A stretch of DNA of 64,000 nucleotides from Maribacter stanieri. GTDB taxonomy: Bacteria > Bacteroidota > Bacteroidia > Flavobacteriales > Flavobacteriaceae. Made by a program: the position numbers and the translations under genes. Under the pieces are notes generated by a model. The model ran no database searches, was not told the DNA's origin, and saw nothing but the letters and a program-made list of their open reading frames with translations. The stretch is taken from positions 2,219,856 to 2,283,855 of the forward strand of contig NZ_FOYX01000001.1 of the NCBI RefSeq assembly GCF_900112245.1, given 5' to 3'. Positions 33,091 to 41,495 of the stretch are shown here, one piece after another (within the stretch, counting starts at the first letter, position 1; every line of letters starts with the position of its first letter).

Positions 33091-35639
33091 ATCTAACACA
33101 AAGAACTTCAAAAGCATCATATAATTGGTTGTTGAAAATGGCTTGGCGAGATGGCAAAGCTAGCGGTAAACGACTGTTGTTATTCATGGCTTCAATTATT
33201 TTAGGTATTGCGGCTGTGGTATCTATTCAATCTTTTAGTGACAATCTTAAAGAAAATATTGGCTTACAATCAAAGGCGCTTATGGGTGCCGATTTTCTAA
33301 TAGATAGCAACCAGCCTGCCAATGAGCGGGTTTCAGAATTAATGGATTCGTTAGGTGGATTCAATGCAAGAGAGGTCAATTTTGCATCTATGGCAGCATT
33401 CCCAAAAAGCTTAGCTACCAAATTGGTTCAGGTACGTGCAATTGAAGGTAGTTTCCCTTTTTATGGGGAATTGGAAACAGAACCTGCAAATGCCGCTTAT
33501 GAATACCAAAATAAAGGAGGAGCTTTGGTTGATGCTACCGCAATGTTGCAGTACAATCTTAAACCGGGCGATAGTGTAAAATTAGGCACAACAACTTTTG
33601 CTATTATTGGCTCTTTAATTACTGCACCTGGTAGTACTGGTATTGGCGCTACTGCTGCACCACCTATTATTGTACCGTTTCGTTTTATGGAAGAGAGCGG
33701 ACTTTTACAACGTGGAAGTCGCTTGGGTTATAATTACTACTTTAATAATGACAAGGCAGATTTAGATGTATTAAGTAAAAAGGTAGACCCTTTGCTTGAT
33801 GCCGAAAATGCAGATATGGATACCCATATCGATACTAGTGAGCGATTAGGACGTAGATATGAAAACGTGGGTCGTTTTCTTAATCTAGTAGCATTTATAG
33901 CACTTTTGTTAGGGTGTGTAGGTATTGCCAGTTCTGTCCATATTTACATAAAAGAGAAATTAAAGGCTGTTGCGGTACTAAAATGTTTAGGTGCCACACG
34001 TAAGCAAACATTTTTAATCTACCTGATTCAAATTGCCGGTATGGGCTTATTAGGTGGTTTAATAGGTACAATTATAGGATTGCTGTTACAACAGACATTT
34101 CCGCTAATTTTACAAGAGTTTTTACCTTTCGAGGTTGAAATTTCAACTTCTTTTCAAGCTATATTTATTGGGTTGCTACTTGGTGTTTGTATGTCTGTAT
34201 TATTCGCACTTTCCCCATTAATTAATACATGGTTCGTATCTCCGTTGCAAGTATTGCGTGTGCAAGATGATACTAGTAAAAAATCCAGACCATATCAAAT
34301 TTGGGTAGTTATAGCTATAGTGCTTTTTATATTGTTATTTGCCTATTGGTTATTAGGAAGGTGGACGTTTGCACTTAGTTTTGTTGCGGGCATATTAGTG
34401 GCCTTTTCTATTTTAGCGGGAGTTTCTATTGGCTTTATGCGTTTAATAAAACATTACTTTCCCAAGTCTTGGAGTTTTGCGGCAAGACAAAGTTTGTTGA
34501 ATTTATACCGCCCCAACAATCAAACTGTAGTATTGATTTTAGCTATTGGAATTGGAACTTTTTTGATCAGCACCTTATATTTTACAAAAGATTTTCTTCT
34601 AGCAAAAACTTCTTTTGAGGCAAGTGCAGAAAGTCCTAATTTGATTCTCTTTGATGTACAGACCGACCAACGAGATGCTGTAGCGAATACTATAACTCCA
34701 AAAGGGTTACCGGTAATTGATAATATTCCTATCGTTACCATGAGGTTAGAGCGTATTAAAAATAGAAATGTCAATGATATTCGTTTAGATACCACAACAC
34801 GAGTTAATAAATGGATTCTAAATCACGAGTTTAGAACAACGTATCGCGACTCAATGATAGGTTCAGAGAAATTGTTGGAAGGCGAGTGGATACCTACCGT
34901 TGATCCTAACGCGAAGGTTATACCTATTTCTTTGGCAGATAATGTGGCAAATGATGCGCTAGTAACTATTGGAGATACCTTATTGTTTAATGTACAAGGT
35001 AAATTGATGACTACTGTAGTGGGTAATATTAGACAGGTAGATTGGGCTCGTATGCAACTTAATTTTTCTATTGTTTTTCCAAAGGGTGTGCTAGAAAATG
35101 CACCACAGTTTCATGTAGTTACTACTAATGCACCAGATAAAACATCTTCGGCTAATCTACAGCGAGAATTGGTAAAGAAATTCCCAAATGTTTCCATCAT
35201 AGATTTAAGACAGGTGGTTACATTGGTAGAGAATATTTTGGATAAGATTTCATGGGTTATCTCCTTTATGGCTTTCTTTAGTATACTAACGGGAATAATT
35301 GTTTTAATAGGCTCTGTTAGAAATAGTAAGTACCAACGTATTAGAGAAAGTGTATTGCTAAGAACATTGGGAGCACAGAGTAAACAGATTTTGAAAATTA
35401 ATGCTTTAGAATATCTGTTCTTAGGTGTTTTAGGTAGCGGAGTAGGAGTATTACTTTCTTTGCTAAGCAGTTTTTTACTTGCCTATTTTATTTTTGATAC
35501 ACCGTTTATTCCTTCTTGGGTTCCCTTTTTGGTAGTGCTACCAGGTATTACTCTTTTGGTATTGTTAATTGGTTTGTTGAACAGTAAAGGAGTATTAAAT
35601 AGTCCGCCATTACAGGTTTTAAGGAAAGAGGGCAGCTAA
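33087..35639 (+). CDS. ABC transporter permease, YbbP-like (two FtsX domains)
   Basis: An 850-residue inner-membrane permease. A first helix (KRLLLFMASIILGIAAVV) is followed by a periplasmic domain (to ~260), three helices of an FtsX domain (LVAFIALLLGCVGIASSVHI), two further helices near residue 410-450, a second periplasmic domain and a second FtsX domain (VISFMAFFSILTGIIVLIGS). KAVAVLKCLGATRKQTFLIY is a typical coupling-helix block. The start is uncertain: TTG 33087 overlaps the stop of the ATPase gene (TTGA), while ATG 33138 would give a protein 17 residues shorter that begins MAWRDGKASGKR, which also looks natural. Transport substrate unknown. Confidence 0.93.
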   Translation: MNLTQRTSKASYNWLLKMAWRDGKASGKRLLLFMASIILGIAAVVSIQSFSDNLKENIGLQSKALMGADFLIDSNQPANERVSELMDSLGGFNAREVNFASMAAFPKSLATKLVQVRAIEGSFPFYGELETEPANAAYEYQNKGGALVDATAMLQYNLKPGDSVKLGTTTFAIIGSLITAPGSTGIGATAAPPIIVPFRFMEESGLLQRGSRLGYNYYFNNDKADLDVLSKKVDPLLDAENADMDTHIDTSERLGRRYENVGRFLNLVAFIALLLGCVGIASSVHIYIKEKLKAVAVLKCLGATRKQTFLIYLIQIAGMGLLGGLIGTIIGLLLQQTFPLILQEFLPFEVEISTSFQAIFIGLLLGVCMSVLFALSPLINTWFVSPLQVLRVQDDTSKKSRPYQIWVVIAIVLFILLFAYWLLGRWTFALSFVAGILVAFSILAGVSIGFMRLIKHYFPKSWSFAARQSLLNLYRPNNQTVVLILAIGIGTFLISTLYFTKDFLLAKTSFEASAESPNLILFDVQTDQRDAVANTITPKGLPVIDNIPIVTMRLERIKNRNVNDIRLDTTTRVNKWILNHEFRTTYRDSMIGSEKLLEGEWIPTVDPNAKVIPISLADNVANDALVTIGDTLLFNVQGKLMTTVVGNIRQVDWARMQLNFSIVFPKGVLENAPQFHVVTTNAPDKTSSANLQRELVKKFPNVSIIDLRQVVTLVENILDKISWVISFMAFFSILTGIIVLIGSVRNSKYQRIRESVLLRTLGAQSKQILKINALEYLFLGVLGSGVGVLLSLLSSFLLAYFIFDTPFIPSWVPFLVVLPGITLLVLLIGLLNSKGVLNSPPLQVLRKEGS

Positions 35640-35695
35640 TTTTATTTGATGGAAAAGATTATGGAAAACACACATACTTTTCTATCTTTAAAAGC

Positions 35696-37342
35696 ATGAT
35701 AAAGCAGTTGTTTTTTTCTCTAGGAATAGCCATTTTCATTTGTTCTTGTACCTCCAATGAAACTGTGAAAGCAGATTTAATAATAACCAATGCCAATATT
35801 TGGACGGGTGATTTAGATGCTTTAAAAGCAGAGGCAATGGCAATAAAGGCAGATACACTTTTGGCTGTTGGTTCTTTAGAAGAAATTTTAAAGTTTAAAG
35901 GCAAAGTTACAGAAGTACAAGATGTACAAGGCAAATTCATTACTCCGGGATTTATTGATGCTCACGTTCATTTATTAATGGGTGGCAATAGTCTATTAAG
36001 TGTACAATTAAGGGATGCAGATAGTAAACAAGAGTTTATAGATAGAATAGCATCTTTTACAAAATCTCTTAGTCCAGGTCAATGGATTGTTGAAGGAAAC
36101 TGGGATCATACCCTTTGGGGAGGAGAATTACCTAATAAGGGTTGGATAGATGAATTTACCGGTAATAATCCCGTAGCTATATATAGAATGGACGGGCACA
36201 TGATTTTGGCAAATTCTGCTGCCTTAAAAATTGCCGGAATAGATAAGTATAGTACAGATGTGGAGAATGGAGAAATCGTTAAAAATTTAGACGGTACGCC
36301 TACTGGTATTCTTAAAAGTGAAGCCATGTATTTGGTATTGAACAAAATACCAATTCTAACAAAGGCGGAAAAGGAAAAGGCAATTAGTGCCGCACAAGAT
36401 TATTTAGTTTCCCAAGGTGTAACGACAATACATGATGTCGATAGTTTAGGCGGTTATGAGGTTTTAGATAAAATGAACTCAGAAAAGAAACTAAAAATAA
36501 GAGTCTATTCTGCAAATCCTTTAAAGTATTGGGAAAGTATTTCAACAAGTGATAAAAACTCTAAATGGCTAAAAAGAGGACTGATGAAAGGTTTTGTAGA
36601 TGGTTCATTAGGTTCACATACAGCTGCATTCAAAGAGCCTTATTCAGATAAGCCAAATGATAAAGGGTTGTTCATCGTTAATGAAGATAGCTTATATAAT
36701 TGGGTATCTAGTGCCGACAATAAAAATTTACAAGTTACCGTACATGCCATAGGAGATAAGGCAAACCATACGCTATTGAATATTTTTGATAGCGTAATTA
36801 AGAAAAATGGGAAAAAGGATAGACGTTTTAGGTTGGAGCACGCGCAACATTTAGCGTTGGAAGATATCAAAAGATTTTCTGAGCTTGGTATAATCGCAAG
36901 TATGCAACCTTACCATGCCATAGATGACGGTAGATGGGCAGAAGAACTTATTGGTTCGGAACGTATGAAAACAACTTATGCTTTTAAATCACTATTAAAT
37001 GCAAATACCACTTTGGTTTTTGGAAGTGATTGGCCCGTGGCACCGGCTTCTCCAATTTATGGTATTTATGCTGCTGTTACCAGACGGACTATTGATGGCA
37101 AGAATCCTAAGGGTTGGGTTCCTGATCAGAAAATTAATGTAGTAGAAGCACTAAACGCATATACCAAAGATGCCGCTTATAGCTCTTTTGATGAAGGGAT
37201 AAAAGGAACTTTGGAACCTGGGAAATTGGCAGATTTTGTTATTCTGAGCGATGATTTAATGAAAGTAGAACCAGTTAAGATTAAGGATGTGAAAGTTTTA
37301 GAAACTTACATTGGTGGAGAAAGGGTGTTTAAAGAAAATTAA
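35696..37342 (+). CDS. Amidohydrolase, YtcJ/AepA-like lipoprotein
   Basis: A 548-residue metal-dependent hydrolase of the amidohydrolase_3 type. The N-terminus is a signal with FICSCTSNETV (lipobox Cys18), placing it in the periplasm. Metal motif 1 is GFIDAHVHLL, with GNWDHTLWGGELPNKGW as a family block, then FVDGSLGSHTAAF, VHAIGDKANH for the next metal His, RLEHAQHL and FGSDWPVAP with the final metal Asp. The C-terminal part completes the split beta sandwich (GTLEPGKLADFVILSDD). The substrate of YtcJ-like proteins is not settled. A cyclase-family hydrolase gene follows after 28 nt. Confidence 0.9.
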   Translation: MIKQLFFSLGIAIFICSCTSNETVKADLIITNANIWTGDLDALKAEAMAIKADTLLAVGSLEEILKFKGKVTEVQDVQGKFITPGFIDAHVHLLMGGNSLLSVQLRDADSKQEFIDRIASFTKSLSPGQWIVEGNWDHTLWGGELPNKGWIDEFTGNNPVAIYRMDGHMILANSAALKIAGIDKYSTDVENGEIVKNLDGTPTGILKSEAMYLVLNKIPILTKAEKEKAISAAQDYLVSQGVTTIHDVDSLGGYEVLDKMNSEKKLKIRVYSANPLKYWESISTSDKNSKWLKRGLMKGFVDGSLGSHTAAFKEPYSDKPNDKGLFIVNEDSLYNWVSSADNKNLQVTVHAIGDKANHTLLNIFDSVIKKNGKKDRRFRLEHAQHLALEDIKRFSELGIIASMQPYHAIDDGRWAEELIGSERMKTTYAFKSLLNANTTLVFGSDWPVAPASPIYGIYAAVTRRTIDGKNPKGWVPDQKINVVEALNAYTKDAAYSSFDEGIKGTLEPGKLADFVILSDDLMKVEPVKIKDVKVLETYIGGERVFKEN

Positions 37343-37370
37343 ATAAGAATTTTGAAGCCAGAAGCTCTAA

Positions 37371-38039
37371 ATGAATAAACAGAAAAATACACTACTAGAT
37401 TTAAGCCATACCATAGACAATGGACTAATAACTTATAAAGGGTTGCCTGCGCCTATAATTTGTGATTATTTAAGTAGAGAAGATTCCAAGCATAATTACG
37501 CCGAGGGAACCCAATTTCAAATAGGAAAAATTGAAATGGTGACTAATACAGGTACTTATATAGATTGTCCTTTTCATAGGTTTGAAGATGGTAAAGACGT
37601 TTCTCAAATGCCCTTAGAACGCTTTGTAGATTTAGATGCTATCGTAATTCATATTCCATTTACCGAAACTATTGAGATAACTGAAGAACATTTAAAAGGT
37701 TATGATGTAAAGAACCGTGCAGTTCTTATACACACAGGTTGGGATACTAAGTGGAATACTGATGCCTACTTTGAAAGTAATCCATATTTAACAAAAGGTG
37801 CAGCAGAATATCTTAGGGACGCTTCCGTTTCATTGGTAGGGATAGATTCACATAATATTGATGATACTAGAGGAAATAGCAGACCGGTGCATACTATCTT
37901 GCTGGGTGCAGAAATATTAATCGTAGAGCATTTATGCCAACTCAATTTGCTGCCAGACAGCAAATTTATGTTCAGTGCTGTTCCTCCAAAATTTATAGGT
38001 GTAGGCACTTTTCCAGTACGGGCGTATGCTAAGTTTTAA
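37371..38039 (+). CDS. Cyclase-family hydrolase (kynurenine formamidase-like fold)
   Basis: A 222-residue cytosolic protein of the PF04199 type fold. LLDLSHTIDNGLITYKGLP is the standard start, NTGTYIDCPFHRFEDGKD the metal region and GIDSHNIDDTRGNSRPVH the active-site loop. In kynurenine formamidases the metal motif is HxGTHxDxPxH; here the first His is Asn59 and the second is Tyr63, while Asp65 and His69 remain. This is the mark of a separate subfamily whose substrate is unknown, so kynurenine formamidase activity should not be assumed. It is 28 nt downstream of the amidohydrolase and probably in its operon. Confidence 0.85.
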   Translation: MNKQKNTLLDLSHTIDNGLITYKGLPAPIICDYLSREDSKHNYAEGTQFQIGKIEMVTNTGTYIDCPFHRFEDGKDVSQMPLERFVDLDAIVIHIPFTETIEITEEHLKGYDVKNRAVLIHTGWDTKWNTDAYFESNPYLTKGAAEYLRDASVSLVGIDSHNIDDTRGNSRPVHTILLGAEILIVEHLCQLNLLPDSKFMFSAVPPKFIGVGTFPVRAYAKF

Positions 38040-38069
38040 TACAAGACATTTATCACATTTAAAAGCTGA

Positions 38070-38654
38070 TTACTTTTGAGTGGGTTTACCAACATACATA
38101 TAAAACACACCATCTGAGTTTGGGTCTATAAATCTGAATAGTTGTAATCTAATTGTAGGTAATTGAAAATCATTTTCATCATATACATCCAATAGAAGTT
38201 GGGCATAGTCAGCGCGAGAAACACCTCCTTTTTCTTTGTAAACCTCACCAGCTTTTTGATTTAAAAGCATACTTTTAGCTTTATTATTTTGCATATATTT
38301 CGCTAAACCAATAGTTTTCATCTGTTTTAAGCCATTATAATTAAAACGTTTAGCCAGTTTTTGAACAGAATCTCCAATAGCATAATTACTGGTTACTTCA
38401 AAAGTACTGTCTTTGCTAATTTGGTTTAATAAATGCACATAGCTATTGTAAGTAGTGTCGGCAATACTATTTCTAGTAAAGAGTTCTTTTTGAAAACCAT
38501 CTAAAATTTTTATAAGTCCTGTGTAATACTCTGGGTCATTTATTTTGATGCTCTCATTAACAGCTACTTCATATGTATTGGTCGTTACTTGTGAAGCAAT
38601 TTTACTTGTATAAAAGAGGGGAATTAATATTAAGAATATTGATGATATCTTCAT
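38070..38654 (-). CDS. Secreted protein of unknown function
   Basis: A 194-residue protein if started at ATG 38654, where a signal peptide follows at once (KISSIFLILIPLFYTSKIAS). A reading from 38699 would add a non-signal extension and is rejected. The mature part is mostly alpha-helical (YYTGLIKILDGFQKELFTRN, DSVQKLAKRFNYNGLKQMKT, GGVSRADYAQLLLDVYDEND) and ends in GVFYMYVGKPTQK. I do not recognise the family and see no catalytic motif. It is convergent with the cyclase gene and monocistronic. Confidence 0.75.
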   Translation of the reverse strand: MKISSIFLILIPLFYTSKIASQVTTNTYEVAVNESIKINDPEYYTGLIKILDGFQKELFTRNSIADTTYNSYVHLLNQISKDSTFEVTSNYAIGDSVQKLAKRFNYNGLKQMKTIGLAKYMQNNKAKSMLLNQKAGEVYKEKGGVSRADYAQLLLDVYDENDFQLPTIRLQLFRFIDPNSDGVFYMYVGKPTQK

Positions 38655-38806
38655 AGTGAATAAAATATTGGCGTATTCGAAAGAAACTAAGCTAAACATA
38701 ATTTTGGTTTTCTACATTTAGCCGTTTTAATACGAAAGATTTTTTATTATAAATCTTAGTATATAAATTCGGTAAAATATAGTAATTGCAATTTCAAATT
38801 AATAGT

Positions 38807-39283
38807 ATGGGAAAGGAACACAAGTATGAAACGAAGGTGGAATGGACCGGTAATAAAGGTACAGGCACATCTAACTATCGTGAGTTTGAAAGAAGTCATA
38901 CGATATCCGTAGAGAAGAAAGTATCTATTTTGTGTTCTTCTGACCCAGCATTTAGAGGAGATTCCTCAAAGTATAACCCAGAAGAGTTATTGGTATCTTC
39001 CATTTCTTCTTGCCACATGCTTTGGTATCTGCACTTATGTTCAGAGGCTAAAGTGGTTGTTTTAGAATATACAGATTTTGCTACGGGGACTATGGTTGAA
39101 AAAGCAAACGATAGTGGTCAGTTTTCAGAAGTAGTTTTAAAACCTTTGGTGAAAGTGAAAGACGCTTCTATGATAGATGAGGCACAAGCCTTGCACAAAA
39201 AAGCAAACGAGTTTTGTTTCATTGCTAATTCCGTCAATTTTGATGTAAGGCATCAGTCTACTTGTGTAGAATTTGAAGGGTAA
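38807..39283 (+). CDS. OsmC-family peroxidase-like protein
   Basis: A 158-residue protein started at ATG 38807; the upstream reading has no ATG. The OsmC/Ohr fold is seen in YNPEELLVSSISSCHMLWYL with the first redox Cys, and in HKKANEFCFIANSVNFDV with the second Cys. These two cysteines form the thiol peroxidase site that reduces organic hydroperoxides. The N-terminal strand KVEWTGNKGTGTSNYREF is typical of the OsmC/YhfA branch seen in Bacteroidota. It is cytosolic and monocistronic. Confidence 0.92.
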   Translation: MGKEHKYETKVEWTGNKGTGTSNYREFERSHTISVEKKVSILCSSDPAFRGDSSKYNPEELLVSSISSCHMLWYLHLCSEAKVVVLEYTDFATGTMVEKANDSGQFSEVVLKPLVKVKDASMIDEAQALHKKANEFCFIANSVNFDVRHQSTCVEFEG

Positions 39284-39403
39284 AAAAATAGTTTCTTGAT
39301 TTCTTTCATGGTAAAAAGTATATTAAATAGATTAATAATCAGTAAAAGTCATTATTAAAACCGATAATTGGCTCAGTTTTCGGGAATTGTCAACTAATCA
39401 GCA

Positions 39404-39411
39404 TAGCTTTG
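39404..39411 (+). promoter_or_regulatory. Bacteroidota -7 box (TAGCTTTG) for the DEAD-box helicase gene
   Basis: Exact TAnnTTTG match, 25 nt before the ATG at 39437. A TTG sits 14 nt upstream, shorter than the usual spacer. Little room is left for a long cold-shock type leader. Confidence 0.45.
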
Positions 39412-39436
39412 CACTCATAATACAAATGTGATTCTT

Positions 39437-40792
39437 ATGCCGTTGTTTACCGATTTAAAGATTTCAAGAAATTTAGAAAAAGCGCTTACCGATTTAGGTT
39501 TTGAAAACACAACCCCAATTCAAGAGAAAGCTTTTCCTATTGTTATGAGCGGTAGCGATGTTGTAGGTATTGCACAAACGGGTACAGGTAAGACTTTTGC
39601 TTATTTACTTCCTATTTTAAATACACTAAATTTTTCAAAGGATATTCACCCTAAGGTTGTCGTTCTTGTGCCTACACGTGAGTTGGTAGTACAAGTTGTT
39701 GAAGAAGCGGAAAAGCTTGCTAAATATTCCGGAATTCGTGTTTTAGGAGTTTTTGGTGGTAAGAGTATGCTTCGTCAAAAAGATGCCTTGGCATTAGGTA
39801 CAGACGTTCTGGTAGCCACACCAGCAAGATTGTATGACTTAATCTTAACCAAAGCTGTTCAATTGAAACAGGTAAAAAAACTTGTTATCGATGAGGTCGA
39901 TGTAATGTTAGATTTAGGCTTCAGATTTCAATTGGTGAATATTTTTGAGTTGTTGCCGCAAAAGAGACAGAACATTATGTTTTCTGCCACAATGACGGAC
40001 GATATTGAATTATTTATTACCGATTTTTTTACCGGAGTTAAAAAAATAGCCATTGCGGTAAGTGGAACACCATTAGAAAATATTACGCAATATGGTTATG
40101 CTACACCCAATTTTTATACGAAAGTGAATTTATTGGTAAGCTTATTACAGGACGAAGAAATGTACCATAAAGTTCTGGTCTTTGTTTCTAGTAAGCGAAG
40201 TGCAGATTTATTATTTAAAGAAATGTCTGAATTTTTTAGTGAAGAAATCTGTATTATTCACTCTAACAAGACACAGAACTACAGATTACGTTCTATAAAC
40301 CAATTCGATGAAGGTAAGAACCGCATTTTGGTTACTACCGATGTAATGGCACGTGGATTGGATTTACAGGAGATATCTCATGTAATAAATTTTGATACAC
40401 CAGCTTATCCTGAAAACTATATGCACCGTATTGGTAGAACAGGTAGGGCAGAGAAGGAGGGAACTTCAATCTTATTGTTTACACCGCAAGAGGAAGAGGC
40501 AAAAGATGCTATTGAAGAATTAATGTCTCATAAGATTAACCAACTGCCATTACCTGAAAATGTAGCAATAGCTACTCAACTTACTTTTGATGAGCAACCT
40601 AAGCACAGGGAGCGAGAGAATCCGCTAAACATCAATGAAGAGGAACGTGGTGCAAGTTTTCATGAGAAATCAGATAAGAATAAAAAAGAAAATCAAGGTG
40701 GTTCTTATCAACGTATCATTCAAAAGAAATATACCAAACCTAAAACCCGTGGTGATAAAAACTACGGTAAACGAGGACGAAATAAAAAATAA
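39437..40792 (+). CDS. DEAD-box RNA helicase (RhlE-like) with DEVD motif II
   Basis: A 451-residue ATP-dependent RNA helicase, starting at ATG 39437 (MPLFTDLKIS) rather than GTG 39428. The Q motif is TTPIQEKAFP, motif I AQTGTGKT, Ia PTRELVVQ, Ib TPARLYDL, motif II IDEVDVMLDLGF (Asp152-Asp155, with Val in place of Ala), motif III FSATMT, motif V VTTDVMARGLD and motif VI HRIGRTGRAEKEG. The C-terminal ~70 residues are basic and low-complexity (KTRGDKNYGKRGRNKK), a usual RNA-binding tail. It probably assists ribosome assembly or mRNA decay at low temperature. Confidence 0.95.
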   Translation: MPLFTDLKISRNLEKALTDLGFENTTPIQEKAFPIVMSGSDVVGIAQTGTGKTFAYLLPILNTLNFSKDIHPKVVVLVPTRELVVQVVEEAEKLAKYSGIRVLGVFGGKSMLRQKDALALGTDVLVATPARLYDLILTKAVQLKQVKKLVIDEVDVMLDLGFRFQLVNIFELLPQKRQNIMFSATMTDDIELFITDFFTGVKKIAIAVSGTPLENITQYGYATPNFYTKVNLLVSLLQDEEMYHKVLVFVSSKRSADLLFKEMSEFFSEEICIIHSNKTQNYRLRSINQFDEGKNRILVTTDVMARGLDLQEISHVINFDTPAYPENYMHRIGRTGRAEKEGTSILLFTPQEEEAKDAIEELMSHKINQLPLPENVAIATQLTFDEQPKHRERENPLNINEEERGASFHEKSDKNKKENQGGSYQRIIQKKYTKPKTRGDKNYGKRGRNKK

Positions 40793-41066
40793 CTCCAAGA
40801 ATTTTTTATTGCCGCCCCTATCTTCTACAGGATTAGTTAGCTTCATTTAGCCTTATTTTTAAGGGAATTAATTTTTCATCCATTTAAATTCATCGACGAA
40901 ATGCATACTGAGTCGGTATGCTGATCTTAGACTAAAATCCGTTCGTCGACACTTTTTGTCGATTCATCATAGATTTTTACGCTAGGCGAAAATTATAGCA
41001 GTTCAGCGAGGCGAAAAGGCTTATTGATGGGGCTGAAGGTACCTTTATATTGTTCAACATTGAGAT
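40793..41066. other. Intergenic region with nested inverted repeats upstream of a small secreted protein gene
   Basis: 274 bp, non-coding. Nested palindromes: outer TCGACGAA (40893-40900) / TTCGTCGA (40942-40949), inner GCATAC (40903-40908) / GTATGC (40916-40921) with a 7-nt loop, and TCGAC (40946-40950) / GTCGA (40958-40962). A TACCTTTA near 41040 is one mismatch from the -7 box and would suit the gene at 41067. Confidence 0.7.
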
Positions 41067-41324
41067 ATGAAAGCAATATTTACCTTACTAATAATACTTT
41101 TCGCTGGCGTAATAGCTTCAGCACAAACACCCCAAACAGATGATAAAGTTAACACTATTGAAATGGGTACTGTTATGGTTGATAGCCTTAACCATATTAG
41201 TAACAAGAAAACGATTACAATCACTACTGAAACTTTGGTAGCTCGTTTGTACAGATATAAGAATGCAAGAGTTAATAAAGAATTAGGTTTTATTACTGCT
41301 AAGGGTTACGGTAAATTGGCATAA
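41067..41324 (+). CDS. Small secreted protein with KNxRV C-terminal module (copy B)
   Basis: An 85-residue protein with a signal peptide (KAIFTLLIILFAGVIASAQ). The mature part starts with a Thr/Asp-rich spacer and ends in the shared 28-residue module: VARLYRYKNARVNKELGF followed by a Lys/Gly/Tyr tail. It aligns with the proteins at 31356 and 52690-54210 with no gap from this point to the last residue. The family is unknown to me. A clean terminator follows 15 nt after the stop, so it is a monocistronic gene with a long structured upstream region. Confidence 0.82.
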   Translation: MKAIFTLLIILFAGVIASAQTPQTDDKVNTIEMGTVMVDSLNHISNKKTITITTETLVARLYRYKNARVNKELGFITAKGYGKLA

Positions 41325-41339
41325 TCTTTGCCCTATATA

Positions 41340-41363
41340 AAAAGGTGCAACGAAGCACCTTTT
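41340..41363 (+). terminator. Rho-independent terminator after copy B
   Basis: A 9-bp stem AAAAGGTGC / GCACCTTTT with a 6-nt loop starts 15 nt after the stop codon of the small secreted protein gene. The T run is short (TTTTAAATTT). Confidence 0.8.
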
Positions 41364-41375
41364 AAATTTGAAATT

Positions 41376-41495
41376 ATGATGTTATTTACAATTTTAATAT
41401 CTGCTTTTATTGTTATTGCTACTATTGCTTTCGCGGCAAAAAACAAAAAGAAAGTTCGTACTATCAAAGTACTAGTAGACAAACGTAAATTTTAA
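41376..41495 (+). CDS. Very small membrane protein (39 residues)
   Basis: Too short for usual gene calls, but it begins with tandem ATG codons and reads as one membrane helix (LFTILISAFIVIATIAFAA) followed by a strongly basic tail (KNKKKVRTIKVLVDKRKF), a natural single-pass topology with the tail in the cytoplasm. It lies 12 nt after the terminator of the small secreted protein gene and its stop overlaps that of the convergent amidohydrolase gene by 3-4 nt. I do not recognise the family. It could be chance, though the hydrophobic/basic split is not what random AT-rich sequence usually gives. Confidence 0.5.
   Translation: MMLFTILISAFIVIATIAFAAKNKKKVRTIKVLVDKRKF

Noticed and set aside
34520..34795. 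Reverse-strand reading frame inside the YbbP-like permease gene
   Set aside because: It is a shadow of the permease coding sequence without a promoter or recognisable protein.
38655..38699. Longer start of the secreted hypothetical protein
   Set aside because: ATG 38654 is followed at once by a typical signal peptide; the extension would hide it.
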